A stretch of DNA of 54,692 bases. Source: an uncultured Eubacteriales bacterium. Lineage in GTDB: Bacteria > Bacillota > Clostridia > Oscillospirales > CAG-382. A program made the translations under genes and the position numbers. Positions 16,805-25,257 of this stretch are shown here, one piece after another. Where the stretch lies: positions 1 to 54,692 of the forward strand of contig CAKSDR010000004.1 in assembly GCA_934446095.1 (NCBI GenBank). Direction: 5' to 3'. Numbering within the stretch: the first letter of the stretch is position 1; each line of letters starts with the position of its first letter. Below the pieces are notes generated by a model, which worked only from the letters and a program-made list of their open reading frames with translations, did not search any database and had not been told where the DNA came from.

Positions 16805-16845
16805 ATGGCAAGGGTGCCGATAAAAACACCCTTGCCATTTTTTAT
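16805..16845 (+). terminator. Strong intrinsic terminator in the amt leader (possible attenuator)
   Basis: ATGGCAAGGGTG pairs perfectly with CACCCTTGCCAT around a 10-base loop, followed by TTTTTTATTTTTA. It can end fprA transcripts, but only about 12 bases separate its T-run from the amt ribosome site, too little for a promoter. The only promoter found lies upstream of it. So amt expression should need read-through or antitermination. Confidence 0.75.
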
Positions 16846-16869
16846 TTTTATTTTTTTGGAGGGATATAT

Positions 16870-18609
16870 ATGGAATTTAGTTCGGTAAACACTATTTGGG
16901 TGCTGCTCGGCGCAGCGCTGGTGTTTTTTATGCAGGCCGGATTTTCACTGTGTGAGGCAGGTTTTACAAGAGCAAAGAACACCGGTAATATCCTTATGAA
17001 AAACCTTATGGACTTTTGCATAGGAACACCTTGCTTTTGGCTTATCGGATTTGGTATCATGTTCGGTTCGGGAACCGCTTTGTTCGGTTGGTTCGATCCG
17101 CTTATTATGAAAGAATACGGCTCTGTTCTTCCGGACGGAGTTCCGCTCTGGGCATTCGCAGTATTTCAAACAGTATTTTGCGCAACTTCCGCCACAATAG
17201 TTTCAGGTGCTATGGCAGAACGTACAAAATTCAGTGCTTATTGCATATACTCAGCAGCAATTTCACTTCTTATTTATCCTATTTCAGGTCATTGGATCTG
17301 GGGAGGCGGCTGGCTTTCGGAAATGGGATTTCATGATTTTGCAGGATCAACCGCAGTACATATGGTAGGCGGTGTGTGCGCGTGCATCGGTGCTGCAATA
17401 CTCGGTCCTCGTATCGGAAAATATGGAAAAGACGGAAAACCCCGCGCAATACTCGGTCATAACATGACAGCGGCAGCGCTTGGCGTATTTGTACTTTGGT
17501 TCTGCTGGTTCGGATTCAACGGCGCTTCAACTTTGGGTATGGATTCCGATTCGCAGCTTACAAGAGCTGGTCTTGTTTTCTTTAACACAAACCTTTCGGC
17601 AGCATGCGCTTGCGTTGCAACACTTATTTTTACTTGGATCCGTTACGGAAAACCTGATGTTTCAATGACTTACAACGCAGCCCTTGCAGGCCTTGTAGGA
17701 ATAACCGCAGGATGCGACGCTGTAAACCCCGTAGGCGCTGCAATTATGGGACTTATCTTTGGTATAGTTATGGTTTTGTCAGTTGAATTCTTTGATAAAA
17801 TTGCAAAAATTGATGACCCTGTAGGCGCAGTTTCGGTTCATATGGTATGCGGCGCTCTCGGCACTATTTTAACCGGATTTTTCTCAACCGGCGGAGTTAT
17901 GGACGCTGACGGAACATACCCCGTTATGAAGGGTGTTTTCTACGGCGGTGGCTTCAAATTCCTCGGTGTTCAAACTCTCGGAGTTGTATCTGTAATGGCA
18001 TATGTCGCAGTTGTTATAACAATTGTTTTCCTCGCATTGAAACACACTATCGGCTTGCGTGCAAGCGCAGAAGATGAACTTGCAGGTCTTGATATTTCAG
18101 AACACGGATTGCTTACGGCACATGCAGGGTTTGCAATGGAACCTGACACAACATCATCCGGCTATACGGCAGAAGTTCTGGGTGATGTTCCGGTATCAAA
18201 AACCGTAACGGTTGAAAAAATACCGGTAAAATCTTCGGAAACGAAAGGTTATTCAGAAATACTCAGTAAAGTTGAAATTATATGCAAAGAAGCAAAACTT
18301 GACGCTCTTAAAAATGCAATGACAGATATCGGAATTACGGGCATGACAGTATCCCATGTTCTCGGATGCGGCATACAAAAGGGCAAGTCGGAATTCTACA
18401 GAGGCGTGCCTGTTGAAGCAACTCTTCTTCCGAAAGTTCAGGTTGACATAGTAGTAAGCAAAATCCCTGTAAGGACCGTTATCGAAACCGCAAAGAAAGT
18501 CCTCTATACAGGACACATCGGCGACGGAAAAATATTTGTTTATGATGTTGAAAATGCAGTAAAAGTTCGTACCGGTGAAGAAGGCTATGACGCTCTTCAA
18601 GACGAATAA
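16870..18609 (+). CDS. amt: Ammonium channel Amt fused to a C-terminal PII (GlnB/GlnK) domain
   Basis: 579 residues from ATG 16870, preceded by GGAGGG. Residues about 1-410 form the 11-helix Amt channel with the twin-His pore (STAVHMVGG and AVSVHMVCG), SGHWIWGGGW and YNAALAGLVGITAGCD. After a linker, residues about 460-570 are a full PII domain: KVEIICKEAKLDALKNAM, T-loop KSEFYRG with the Tyr that is modified in free PII proteins, and TGHIGDGKIFVYDVE. Free GlnK normally blocks AmtB from the cytoplasm; here the regulator is tethered. Such fusions are known in some bacteria but are uncommon. The leader terminator upstream suggests nitrogen-dependent control. Confidence 0.93.
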   Translation: MEFSSVNTIWVLLGAALVFFMQAGFSLCEAGFTRAKNTGNILMKNLMDFCIGTPCFWLIGFGIMFGSGTALFGWFDPLIMKEYGSVLPDGVPLWAFAVFQTVFCATSATIVSGAMAERTKFSAYCIYSAAISLLIYPISGHWIWGGGWLSEMGFHDFAGSTAVHMVGGVCACIGAAILGPRIGKYGKDGKPRAILGHNMTAAALGVFVLWFCWFGFNGASTLGMDSDSQLTRAGLVFFNTNLSAACACVATLIFTWIRYGKPDVSMTYNAALAGLVGITAGCDAVNPVGAAIMGLIFGIVMVLSVEFFDKIAKIDDPVGAVSVHMVCGALGTILTGFFSTGGVMDADGTYPVMKGVFYGGGFKFLGVQTLGVVSVMAYVAVVITIVFLALKHTIGLRASAEDELAGLDISEHGLLTAHAGFAMEPDTTSSGYTAEVLGDVPVSKTVTVEKIPVKSSETKGYSEILSKVEIICKEAKLDALKNAMTDIGITGMTVSHVLGCGIQKGKSEFYRGVPVEATLLPKVQVDIVVSKIPVRTVIETAKKVLYTGHIGDGKIFVYDVENAVKVRTGEEGYDALQDE

Positions 18610-18641
18610 TATAATATGTAAAAATTAATACCGGCAATAAA

Positions 18642-18683
18642 ATTAAGAGCGCTTTCATATTGGAAGCGCTCTTAATATTTTTA
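18642..18683. terminator. Bidirectional terminator between amt and cotJC
   Basis: ATTAAGAGCGCTT pairs with AAGCGCTCTTAAT across a short loop, with a T-rich tail on the plus strand (18677-18683) and A-rich sequence before it. It serves the convergent amt and cotJABC units. Confidence 0.8.
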
Positions 18684-18691
18684 CAAAAAGA

Positions 18692-19285
18692 TCAGTTTTT
18701 CTTTGTTCCCATGAAAAACATATTTTTATGATTCATAGAATCCTGCACTATTCCTAGGGCCTCGCCAAATCTTTGAAAATGGACTATTTCCCTTTCTCTC
18801 AGGAATTTTATCGGATCTCTTACGTCCGGGTCGTCAACAAGGGCAAGTATATTGTCATATGTTGCGCGCGCCTTTTGTTCTGCCGCCATATCTTCATGAA
18901 GGTCTGCTACGGGATCTCCTTTTGACTGCAGGTATGCCGCGGTGAAAGGAACTCCTGCCGCCGACTGCGGATAAATTCCAAGGGCATGATCTACATAATA
19001 TGCGTCAAAGCCTTGCTCCTTCACCTGTTCCGGAGTCAAATTGCATGTCAGTTGATAAACTATACTTCCAATCATTTCTAAATGCGCAAGTTCTTCGGTG
19101 CCTATGTCCGTCAAAAGACCTGCGACATTATCATTCTGCATTGAAAATCTTTGTGAAAGATATCGCAACGATGCTCCCAATTCACCATCGGGTCCTCCGT
19201 ATTGCGATATTATAATTTTGGCGGCTCTTGCGTCCGGCCTCTTTATTCTTACCGGGTATTGAAGTCTTTTTTCGTATTCCCACAT
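18692..19285 (-). CDS. cotJC: Spore coat protein CotJC, manganese-catalase family
   Basis: 197 residues. It is a ferritin-like four-helix protein with the Mn-catalase ligand pattern: the Glu in GPDGELGASLRYL, EELAHLEMI (Glu and His), AEQKARATYDN and REREIVHFQRFGEA. This short form is typical of CotJC. In Bacillus it is a sigma-E-dependent inner coat component, probably with peroxide-removing ability. It lies 3 bases after cotJB and closes the cotJABC operon. Confidence 0.95.
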   Translation of the reverse strand: MWEYEKRLQYPVRIKRPDARAAKIIISQYGGPDGELGASLRYLSQRFSMQNDNVAGLLTDIGTEELAHLEMIGSIVYQLTCNLTPEQVKEQGFDAYYVDHALGIYPQSAAGVPFTAAYLQSKGDPVADLHEDMAAEQKARATYDNILALVDDPDVRDPIKFLREREIVHFQRFGEALGIVQDSMNHKNMFFMGTKKN

Positions 19286-19288
19286 AAA

Positions 19289-19552
19289 TCAGCAGCACTC
19301 TCCTCTCCAAGGCATCGGTGCGCCGACCCACGTCCAGCGCTGCTGCGCTTTTACATTATAAGCCTCTATCGGACCGAACGCACATGTATATTGTTCTATT
19401 AAATCATGACGTACTTTCTCGTGCTGTCTGAAAAGCGTAATTGCCTCAATACAGTCGGGATGCGTATCAAGATATAGTCTTAGTTCATCAAGCACAAAAC
19501 TTGTGCTTGTTATTCTTTCAAACAATTCATTTTTCGCTTTTGTTTTTTGCAT
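19289..19552 (-). CDS. cotJB: Spore coat protein CotJB
   Basis: 87 residues with the CotJB features: an N-terminal helix (ERITSTSFVLDELRLYLDTHP), HEKVRHDLIEQYTCAFGP and the C-terminal Trp-rich RWTWVGAPMPWRGECC. It is needed with CotJA for coat assembly in the model species. Start and stop abut the neighbouring cotJ genes, which fixes the operon. Confidence 0.93.
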   Translation of the reverse strand: MQKTKAKNELFERITSTSFVLDELRLYLDTHPDCIEAITLFRQHEKVRHDLIEQYTCAFGPIEAYNVKAQQRWTWVGAPMPWRGECC

Positions 19553-19774
19553 TTACTTTGCCCCCATATAAGGTTTATCTAAATCTTTGAATAATGTGCC
19601 ATGGCATATCGCCGTGTTTTCATCGTATAGGTTTCGGAAAGGCTGAGATAAAACATATGCCCTTGCAAGTTCCATATTGCACCTGTTTTCAAAATCTCCG
19701 CAGTTTCTCGGAGTTGTTTCTTCACCCTGCACCATTCCGCAGTCATTTTCTGTATAGTAACAATTTCTGTCCAT
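19553..19774 (-). CDS. cotJA: Spore coat-associated protein CotJA
   Basis: About 73 residues from ATG 19774, chosen for the AAAGGAG just upstream; a longer frame would start before that site. The C-terminal ELARAYVLSQPFRNLYDENTA and GTLFKDLDKPYMG match CotJA. First gene of cotJABC. A sigma-E promoter is expected, and CATATCAT upstream could be its -10 element, but I did not find a convincing -35. Confidence 0.9.
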   Translation of the reverse strand: MDRNCYYTENDCGMVQGEETTPRNCGDFENRCNMELARAYVLSQPFRNLYDENTAICHGTLFKDLDKPYMGAK

Positions 19775-19863
19775 ATTTTCTCCTTTCCAAAATTTAAACA
19801 TCAAGTATTAGACTGTCTAAAATATGATATGTGTATTTTTTGCCTTTTGTGACAAAACAAGAC

Positions 19864-19898
19864 AAAAAAAACGCTCTGTGCCAAATGACACAGAGCGT
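19864..19898 (-). terminator. Terminator of the glycosidase gene
   Basis: The minus strand reads ACGCTCTGTG, a short loop, CACAGAGCGT and then seven T residues. It ends the transcript of the glycosidase gene (stop at 19915) and keeps it out of cotJA. Confidence 0.88.
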
Positions 19899-19914
19899 CT
19901 TAAAAATTATGCAC

Positions 19915-22032
19915 TTATATTAAGTATCTGAAAAGTTTTGCATTTCCCGCCTTCAATTCAACGCGGATTTTGTCGGTGTTTTCATATTTTTCATTGGTAT
20001 CGATATCTATTAAGGTTTTCTTTTCCTTAAGGCTTAAAACTGTACTTGAATCGTTCTTTGCGATAACAAATATAAATCTGTTGTCTCCGCAAACAGTAAA
20101 GTTTGCGTCGGTATACAGGTGAGCCTTTGTCATTTTAAGCATTGCATACGCGTCTTCTATAGAAACTATGGGACATGAAATAAGAATGTCATTGTCTTTT
20201 TTTGCAATCATAGCCTTTCCGTCGTCATATCTCTTTATAACTTCAATGCCGTTTTCTTCAATTATATTTACAAACGGAAAATCATTTTTGCATTCATCGG
20301 GAACTAAAATTCCGGGAAGTTCAATTTTGCCGGCATCTCCTTTATACGGTTCAACACCCATGCCTGTAAGTTTTTTAACGTTTTCTATATCAAATTTTTC
20401 GGAGATAATGCCGGGACAGTAGCACCAAATCTTAACCGTATCCTTCGGAATTCTTTCAAGAACCTTAAGTCTTTCCTGCGGCATATAGAACTGATTTAAA
20501 AACAAGATTGCTTTATATTTTGATAAATCTATATCTTTCAAATCGTCAAATCTGTAAAAATCATTCAGAATTCCGCACTGTTTAAAGTTATTTGAAATTT
20601 CCTGAATAAAGTTTCTGTGATAAGAAATGCTCGGAACTGTATGGTAAAGACTTTTTTCATCCATCACAAAAAGCACGTCGGTTTCGCTTTTTGACTCGCA
20701 GTGTTTGTCCATATCATGTGAAAGTTTGGTCATATTATCGATATCTTCCATAATCTGTTTGTCATGGAAGGCATATTCTCCGAGATCCATCCACCAATAT
20801 CCCTGATTATGGGATATGTTCTTTGTAAATTCTCTTTCAAGAACCGCTTTTGTCTGCGCATAATCCTTGGCTTTCGTATCATAATTTCTGATATCGATAT
20901 GCGTCAGGTTATCTACTTCGTCAAGCCAGAGTTTTTTAAGCGCTATGGAATTCGAAACAGCCTGTTCTACGCCGCCTCCGCAAGGATCGCACCTGTAATA
21001 GCCCTTCGGGGAAGAGAGAAAATCAACATTTTCGTCGGAAAGTACGTCATCAAAATCAAGATGACCTGAGTATGAACTGTAAGGAACATTGACAATGTAT
21101 CCGAAAAATGCACCTGCAACTTTATCCGGAGCCGCTTTTTTCGCCACTTTGCAGAAATATTTTATTGCCTTTGCATTAGCCTCGTTTAAAAATTTTGCGT
21201 AATCAACACAGATTTCATCATCTTTTTCCGATCTGAAAAAGCCTTCAAGCGTATCTTTTCTTGAATACATATGTTCAACTGACGGAACGCTCGAATATTT
21301 TCCCTTCGAAAATTTCTGCGTAAAGTTTTTGGAAGCGCTTATTCCAAAGTCACCCTTCTTATATATATTAGGGTCCCAGCTTCCCCAGAGGGTTGTTTCT
21401 CCGCAGTTGCCATAAGCTATGTGATAACCTATTATTCTGTCACCGTATTTGCCTTTTTCAAGGTGATTTATAATGTTTTCAAGGGCAACTCCCGCGTCAT
21501 GCAGCCATTTTTCGGAAGAAAAACTCTGCATGCCTATAAGACCGCCGACGTTCGGACGTGTGTCTTTGTAAGTTCCGCCGTTTACCGAATAACCGTCAGG
21601 GTTGTCATAGCCGAAGAAATCATGCTTTAATGTTCCGACAAGATCCCTTATTCCCTTTTCATCTCTCGGCCCGTTTGCATAAACGAAAGTTTCTGTGGGA
21701 TTTTCATAGCACCAGTCCACGGGAACATTGAGTTTTATTCTCGGAAGATAATATATATCGGGGAGTTCGGAAAAAAGGCAATCCAAAACTTCATCAACAC
21801 AGGTATAATCATATTTATCAACCCCGATCCAGCCGTTCGGAATACCCGTTGAATGGATTTTTACGTTTGCGTCATAAAATTCTTTATGAATTTCCTGATA
21901 TTTTTCAAAATTTCTGTTGAAAAGTATCCATTTTCCGTTCTCATCAAGCCTCGGAGGATCAAATCCAAAACCGAGTCTTGAAAAAAATACCGGATTTTTT
22001 CTCAAATACTCTATTTTTTCCGACAAATTCAT
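19915..22032 (-). CDS. Cytoplasmic clan GH-A glycoside hydrolase, GH42-like
   Basis: 705 residues without a signal peptide. The first about 420 residues look like a clan GH-A barrel: RLGFGFDPPRLDE at the start, IIGYHIAYGNCGETTLWG with a candidate acid/base Glu, and a later Glu in KLWLDEVDN as candidate nucleophile. Residues about 455-600 (TDVLFVMDEKSLYHTV, YKAILFLNQFYMP) resemble the Rossmann-like trimerisation domain of GH42 beta-galactosidases, and a small beta domain ends the protein. It probably trims an imported oligosaccharide, but substrate and family are not certain. It is a single-gene unit with its own promoter, AGGGGA ribosome site and terminator. Confidence 0.6.
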   Translation of the reverse strand: MNLSEKIEYLRKNPVFFSRLGFGFDPPRLDENGKWILFNRNFEKYQEIHKEFYDANVKIHSTGIPNGWIGVDKYDYTCVDEVLDCLFSELPDIYYLPRIKLNVPVDWCYENPTETFVYANGPRDEKGIRDLVGTLKHDFFGYDNPDGYSVNGGTYKDTRPNVGGLIGMQSFSSEKWLHDAGVALENIINHLEKGKYGDRIIGYHIAYGNCGETTLWGSWDPNIYKKGDFGISASKNFTQKFSKGKYSSVPSVEHMYSRKDTLEGFFRSEKDDEICVDYAKFLNEANAKAIKYFCKVAKKAAPDKVAGAFFGYIVNVPYSSYSGHLDFDDVLSDENVDFLSSPKGYYRCDPCGGGVEQAVSNSIALKKLWLDEVDNLTHIDIRNYDTKAKDYAQTKAVLEREFTKNISHNQGYWWMDLGEYAFHDKQIMEDIDNMTKLSHDMDKHCESKSETDVLFVMDEKSLYHTVPSISYHRNFIQEISNNFKQCGILNDFYRFDDLKDIDLSKYKAILFLNQFYMPQERLKVLERIPKDTVKIWCYCPGIISEKFDIENVKKLTGMGVEPYKGDAGKIELPGILVPDECKNDFPFVNIIEENGIEVIKRYDDGKAMIAKKDNDILISCPIVSIEDAYAMLKMTKAHLYTDANFTVCGDNRFIFVIAKNDSSTVLSLKEKKTLIDIDTNEKYENTDKIRVELKAGNAKLFRYLI

Positions 22033-22076
22033 TTTTATTTTCCCCTTTAATTTTCACTTATTTAATTTACAAGTAT

Positions 22077-22104
22077 ATTATACAAACTTTATCGCTTTTG
22101 TCAA
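22077..22104 (-). promoter_or_regulatory. Promoter of the glycosidase gene
   Basis: On the minus strand, TTGACA (22099-22104) and TATAAT (22077-22082) with a 16-base spacer. It is back to back with the metQNI promoter about 60 bases away. Confidence 0.8.
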
Positions 22105-22164
22105 TAGCAAATAAGGCAGATTCTATAAAAATAAAAAATTATTTGTTAATCGTGAAATTTTTGG

Positions 22165-22193
22165 TTGACAAATTATATTTTCCATATTATAAT
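22165..22193 (+). promoter_or_regulatory. Promoter of metQNI
   Basis: TTGACA at 22165-22170 and TATAAT at 22188-22193, spacer 17. The leader from about 22204 to 22352 is AT-rich. I found no SAM or T-box riboswitch and no terminator in it. The only symmetric element is a weak ATTCG/CGAAT repeat near 22279-22290. Confidence 0.8.
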
Positions 22194-22352
22194 ATCACTA
22201 ACATACTTGATTGGTAGGGGAATAATTTGTTTATTAAAGAATTATATTTCGAAAAATTAATAAGAGCAAATTACAGATTCGGACGAATGTGAATTTTCAT
22301 AGTTTTTAAATTCAAAAAAATAAATTTACTTTAATTTTTAAGGAGAAAAACA

Positions 22353-23210
22353 ATGAAAAAGTACATATCAATATTTTTATCCGTTTTAACAATATTCTCT
22401 GCAGTGCTGTTCACATCATGCAGCAAGAAATCCGACGGGATTTCAATTTCGGTTCCCAACGACACGACAAACGAAGCAAGAGCACTTCTTCTGCTTCAGG
22501 ATCTCGGCTATATAACTCTTAAAGACGGCGCAGGCATTACCGCTACCGTTCTAGATATTGAGGACAACCCTTACAACATTGAATTTAATGAAGTTGAAGC
22601 CGCTCAGCTTCCCAACGTTCTTAAGGATGTTGACTACGCGGTTATAAATTCAAACTATGCAATTTCCGCCGATCTTAACCCCGCTAAGGACGCCCTCGCT
22701 TTGGAAGGTTCCTCTTCCGCATACGCAAACATCGTAGCCGTTAAAGAGGGGAACGAAAACAGCGACCTCATCAAAGCTTTGATTGCAGCGCTCGAAAGCC
22801 AGAAAGTTGCCGACTACATCGACTCCACCTATGACGGAGCCGTGGTATCGGTTGTTGATAATCCCACAGATGGATATGACAGCTCTGTAGATTACACCGC
22901 ACTTGCAGGTCAGACGGTTTCTGTTGCCGCATCTCCCACTCCGCATGCTGAAATTTTAAAAGTTGCAAAAGAAATTCTCGCAGAAAAAAATATAACCCTT
23001 AAAATAGTTGAATTTACCGATTATGTTCAGCCGAACAAAGTTGTTGACAACGGCGAAATCGACGCGAACTACTTCCAGCATACACCTTACCTTGATGATT
23101 TTAACAAGGAAAATAACACAGATATCGTCGCAGTTTCATCTATCCACGTTGAACCCCTCGGAATTTACGGCGGAAAAAAGACAAGTCTTGACGATATAAA
23201 AAACAGTTGA
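22353..23210 (+). CDS. metQ: MetQ/NlpA-type methionine-binding lipoprotein, apparently circularly permuted
   Basis: 285 residues with a lipoprotein signal (LFTSC, lipid Cys 23) and AAGGAG upstream. Residues 30-168 match what is normally the second half of MetQ (SVPNDTTNEARALLLL, LDIEDNPYNIEFNEVEAAQLP, AVINSNYA, KDALALEG, YDGAVV). Residues 188-285 match the normal first half (SVAASPTPHAEILKVAKEIL, IVEFTDYVQPN, GEIDANYFQHTPYLDDFN, VEPLGIYGGKKTSLDDIK) and then the gene stops. In family members the SLDDIK segment runs straight into the VPND segment, so the order is swapped, with a new linker at about 169-187 and new ends at the lobe boundary. Total length is normal. MetNI genes follow, so a transport role is kept. 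Confidence 0.88.
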   Translation: MKKYISIFLSVLTIFSAVLFTSCSKKSDGISISVPNDTTNEARALLLLQDLGYITLKDGAGITATVLDIEDNPYNIEFNEVEAAQLPNVLKDVDYAVINSNYAISADLNPAKDALALEGSSSAYANIVAVKEGNENSDLIKALIAALESQKVADYIDSTYDGAVVSVVDNPTDGYDSSVDYTALAGQTVSVAASPTPHAEILKVAKEILAEKNITLKIVEFTDYVQPNKVVDNGEIDANYFQHTPYLDDFNKENNTDIVAVSSIHVEPLGIYGGKKTSLDDIKNS

Positions 23211-23218
23211 GGTAAAAA

Positions 23219-24214
23219 ATGATTGAACTGCATAACCTATCGAAAACCTTTAATACTTCCGCCGGCAAGGTAGAAGCGTTAAAAAATATATCCCTGACTG
23301 TTGAAAAGGGAGATATTTTCGGAATAATCGGTATGAGCGGCGCCGGCAAAAGCACTCTTGTGCGCTGCATAAATATGCTTGAAAAGCCTGACTCGGGTTA
23401 TGTTAAAGTTGACGGATGCATTCTGAATGAACTTTCCGAATCGGAACTTCGCAAAAAAAGACGCGATATTACAATGATATTTCAGGGATTCAATCTTCTT
23501 ATGCAGAGAAACTGTCTTAGCAACATATGCTTTCCTCTTGAATTATCAGGTGTCAGCAAAGCGCAGGCTCAAAAAAGAGCCTGCGAACTTTTGGATATAG
23601 TCGGACTTTCCGACAAGGCAAAAGCGTATCCGGCGCAGTTGTCGGGCGGACAGCAGCAAAGAATAGCAATTGCCCGTGCGCTTGCAACAAACCCAAAAGT
23701 TTTGCTGTGCGACGAAGCGACAAGCGCTCTTGACCCGTCAACCACAAATTCCGTTCTGGAACTTTTAAGAGATATAAATGAAAAGTTCGGAATAACGATA
23801 GTAATAATAACCCACCAGATGAGCGTTGTTGAACATGTATGCAAATCCGTTGCAATTCTTGACAAAGGAACTGTTGCGGAAACAGGTCCGGTTGAAAAAA
23901 TATTTTCTTCTCCGTCGTCAGATGCCGCAAAACAGTTGGTTTTCCCCGAAAGCAACTGCATTCCGGACAAAACAAACGGAAAGGTTATACGTGTTGTATT
24001 TGACGGGGCTCTCGCTACAAAAACTCCTCTTATCGCCCAAATGGCTGCAGAAAATGGAATCTATGCGAGCATAATATATGCTTCTACAAAAAGTATCGAC
24101 AATAAAGCCTACGGATCCATGCTTCTTGAAGTTAAAGATGAGGAAAGCGCAAAGCGCGCGATAGAATACTTGTCAAAAACCGAAAATGTACTCGCAAAAG
24201 AGGTGACATTATGA
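23219..24214 (+). CDS. metN: Methionine ABC transporter ATPase MetN
   Basis: 331 residues. The ATPase domain (1-240) has Walker A GMSGAGKST, LSGGQQQR, Walker B VLLCDEATSALD and the His of IITHQMSVV. The C-terminal NIL domain (about 255-331, VIRVVFDGALATKTPLIAQMA) binds methionine in E. coli MetN and inhibits transport when methionine is plentiful, so feedback control is likely retained. It starts 8 bases after metQ and overlaps metI by four bases (ATGA). Confidence 0.95.
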   Translation: MIELHNLSKTFNTSAGKVEALKNISLTVEKGDIFGIIGMSGAGKSTLVRCINMLEKPDSGYVKVDGCILNELSESELRKKRRDITMIFQGFNLLMQRNCLSNICFPLELSGVSKAQAQKRACELLDIVGLSDKAKAYPAQLSGGQQQRIAIARALATNPKVLLCDEATSALDPSTTNSVLELLRDINEKFGITIVIITHQMSVVEHVCKSVAILDKGTVAETGPVEKIFSSPSSDAAKQLVFPESNCIPDKTNGKVIRVVFDGALATKTPLIAQMAAENGIYASIIYASTKSIDNKAYGSMLLEVKDEESAKRAIEYLSKTENVLAKEVTL

Positions 24215-24918
24215 TTGAACAAATATTGTCCTCCGAAGTTTTATCCGAAACACTTGAAATTGTAAAATCGCAGTTTCTTCTTGCCATATGGGAAACACTG
24301 TACGTAACGGTACTTGCTACCGTTTTCTCGGTAATTATCGGTATGCCTATCGGAATACTCCTCGTTGCCGGAGAAAAAAACGGAATACTTCCGATGCCGA
24401 AATGGCTTTTGAATTTAATTAACATAATAATAAACCTGCTTCGCTCGGTTCCTTTTCTTATTCTTATGATTTTGGTTTTCCCTCTTACAAGACTTATTAT
24501 CGGAACTACCGTCGGTACAACGGCGTCAATTGTTCCTCTTGTAATTTCGGGATTCCCCTTTATAGCACGCCTTGTTGAAAGCAGCGTGCGGGAAATCAAT
24601 CCGAATGTTATAGAAATGGCAAAAAGCATGGGGGCTTCTCCATTCCAGATAATTACAAAAGTAATAGTTCCCGAAAGTGTGCCTTCTTTGTTGTCGAACC
24701 TTACAATTGCGGTAACGACAATTCTCGGATACTCCGCAATGAGCGGCATTATCGGCGGAGGCGGCCTTGGCAAAATAGCCATTAACTACGGATATTACAG
24801 GTATAAATACCTTGTAATGACTCTCGCTGTAATATTGCTTGTAATATTGGTACAGATTTTCCAAAGTACAGGCACAAAACTTGCAGTAAAATCCGACAAG
24901 AGATTAAAAAATAAATAA
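24211..24918 (+). CDS. metI: Methionine ABC transporter permease MetI
   Basis: 235 residues with five or six membrane helices. The coupling (EAA-like) region IEMAKSMGASPFQIITKVIVPES is where MetN docks. YVTVLATVFSVIIGMPIGILL and SAMSGIIGGGGLGKIAINYGYYR are typical MetI sequence. The start overlaps the metN stop, so translation is coupled. The operon order here is metQ-metN-metI, and a terminator follows. Confidence 0.95.
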   Translation: MIEQILSSEVLSETLEIVKSQFLLAIWETLYVTVLATVFSVIIGMPIGILLVAGEKNGILPMPKWLLNLINIIINLLRSVPFLILMILVFPLTRLIIGTTVGTTASIVPLVISGFPFIARLVESSVREINPNVIEMAKSMGASPFQIITKVIVPESVPSLLSNLTIAVTTILGYSAMSGIIGGGGLGKIAINYGYYRYKYLVMTLAVILLVILVQIFQSTGTKLAVKSDKRLKNK

Positions 24919-24943
24919 ATTAGCGATGCACGCGCAAAGTGTT

Positions 24944-24977
24944 AAAAACCCGAAACAAAATCTTGTTTCGGGTTTTT
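24944..24977. terminator. Terminator between metI and the XRE gene
   Basis: AAAAACCCGAAACAA pairs with TTGTTTCGGGTTTTT, with T- and A-runs on both sides, suiting the convergent metI and XRE genes. Confidence 0.88.
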
Positions 24978-24997
24978 ATTTTAAATTCAGACAATTT

Positions 24998-25243
24998 TTA
25001 CCTAAGAAGATCATCGGTTGATATATTAAAAATTTCCGCAAGTACTTTTAATTCAATGTCCGTAACAAACCGTTCACCGCTTTCAATTCGCTGGATAGCA
25101 TTTTTATCAACATCAACACCGCAAAGCTGCAGTTTCTCGGCCAAAATCCGCTGCGACATTTTGGGTATCTGCTGCTTTCGCAAAAGATAAACATTTTCGC
25201 CGCATATATTATTTTTTCCTGATTTTGATTTGTTTTTAAACAT
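24998..25243 (-). CDS. XRE-family helix-turn-helix repressor
   Basis: 81 residues from ATG 25243, preceded by AAGGTG. The helix-turn-helix covers about residues 18-75: VYLLRKQQIPKMSQRILAEKLQL, VDVDKNAIQRIESGERFVTDIELKVLAEIFNISTDDLL. It is almost entirely DNA-binding domain, as in simple autoregulatory repressors. Two copies of a 19-base palindrome flank the divergent promoter of the neighbouring TM2 gene, so that pair of genes is the likely target. Confidence 0.88.
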   Translation of the reverse strand: MFKNKSKSGKNNICGENVYLLRKQQIPKMSQRILAEKLQLCGVDVDKNAIQRIESGERFVTDIELKVLAEIFNISTDDLLR

Positions 25244-25257
25244 TTTATTCACCTTTT

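Noticed and set aside
19775..19860. Sigma-E promoter before cotJA
   Set aside because: A CATATCAT element is present but no acceptable -35 at the right distance, so no feature is claimed.
22194..22352. Methionine-sensing riboswitch before metQNI
   Set aside because: The leader is AT-rich with no SAM or T-box hallmarks and no terminator.
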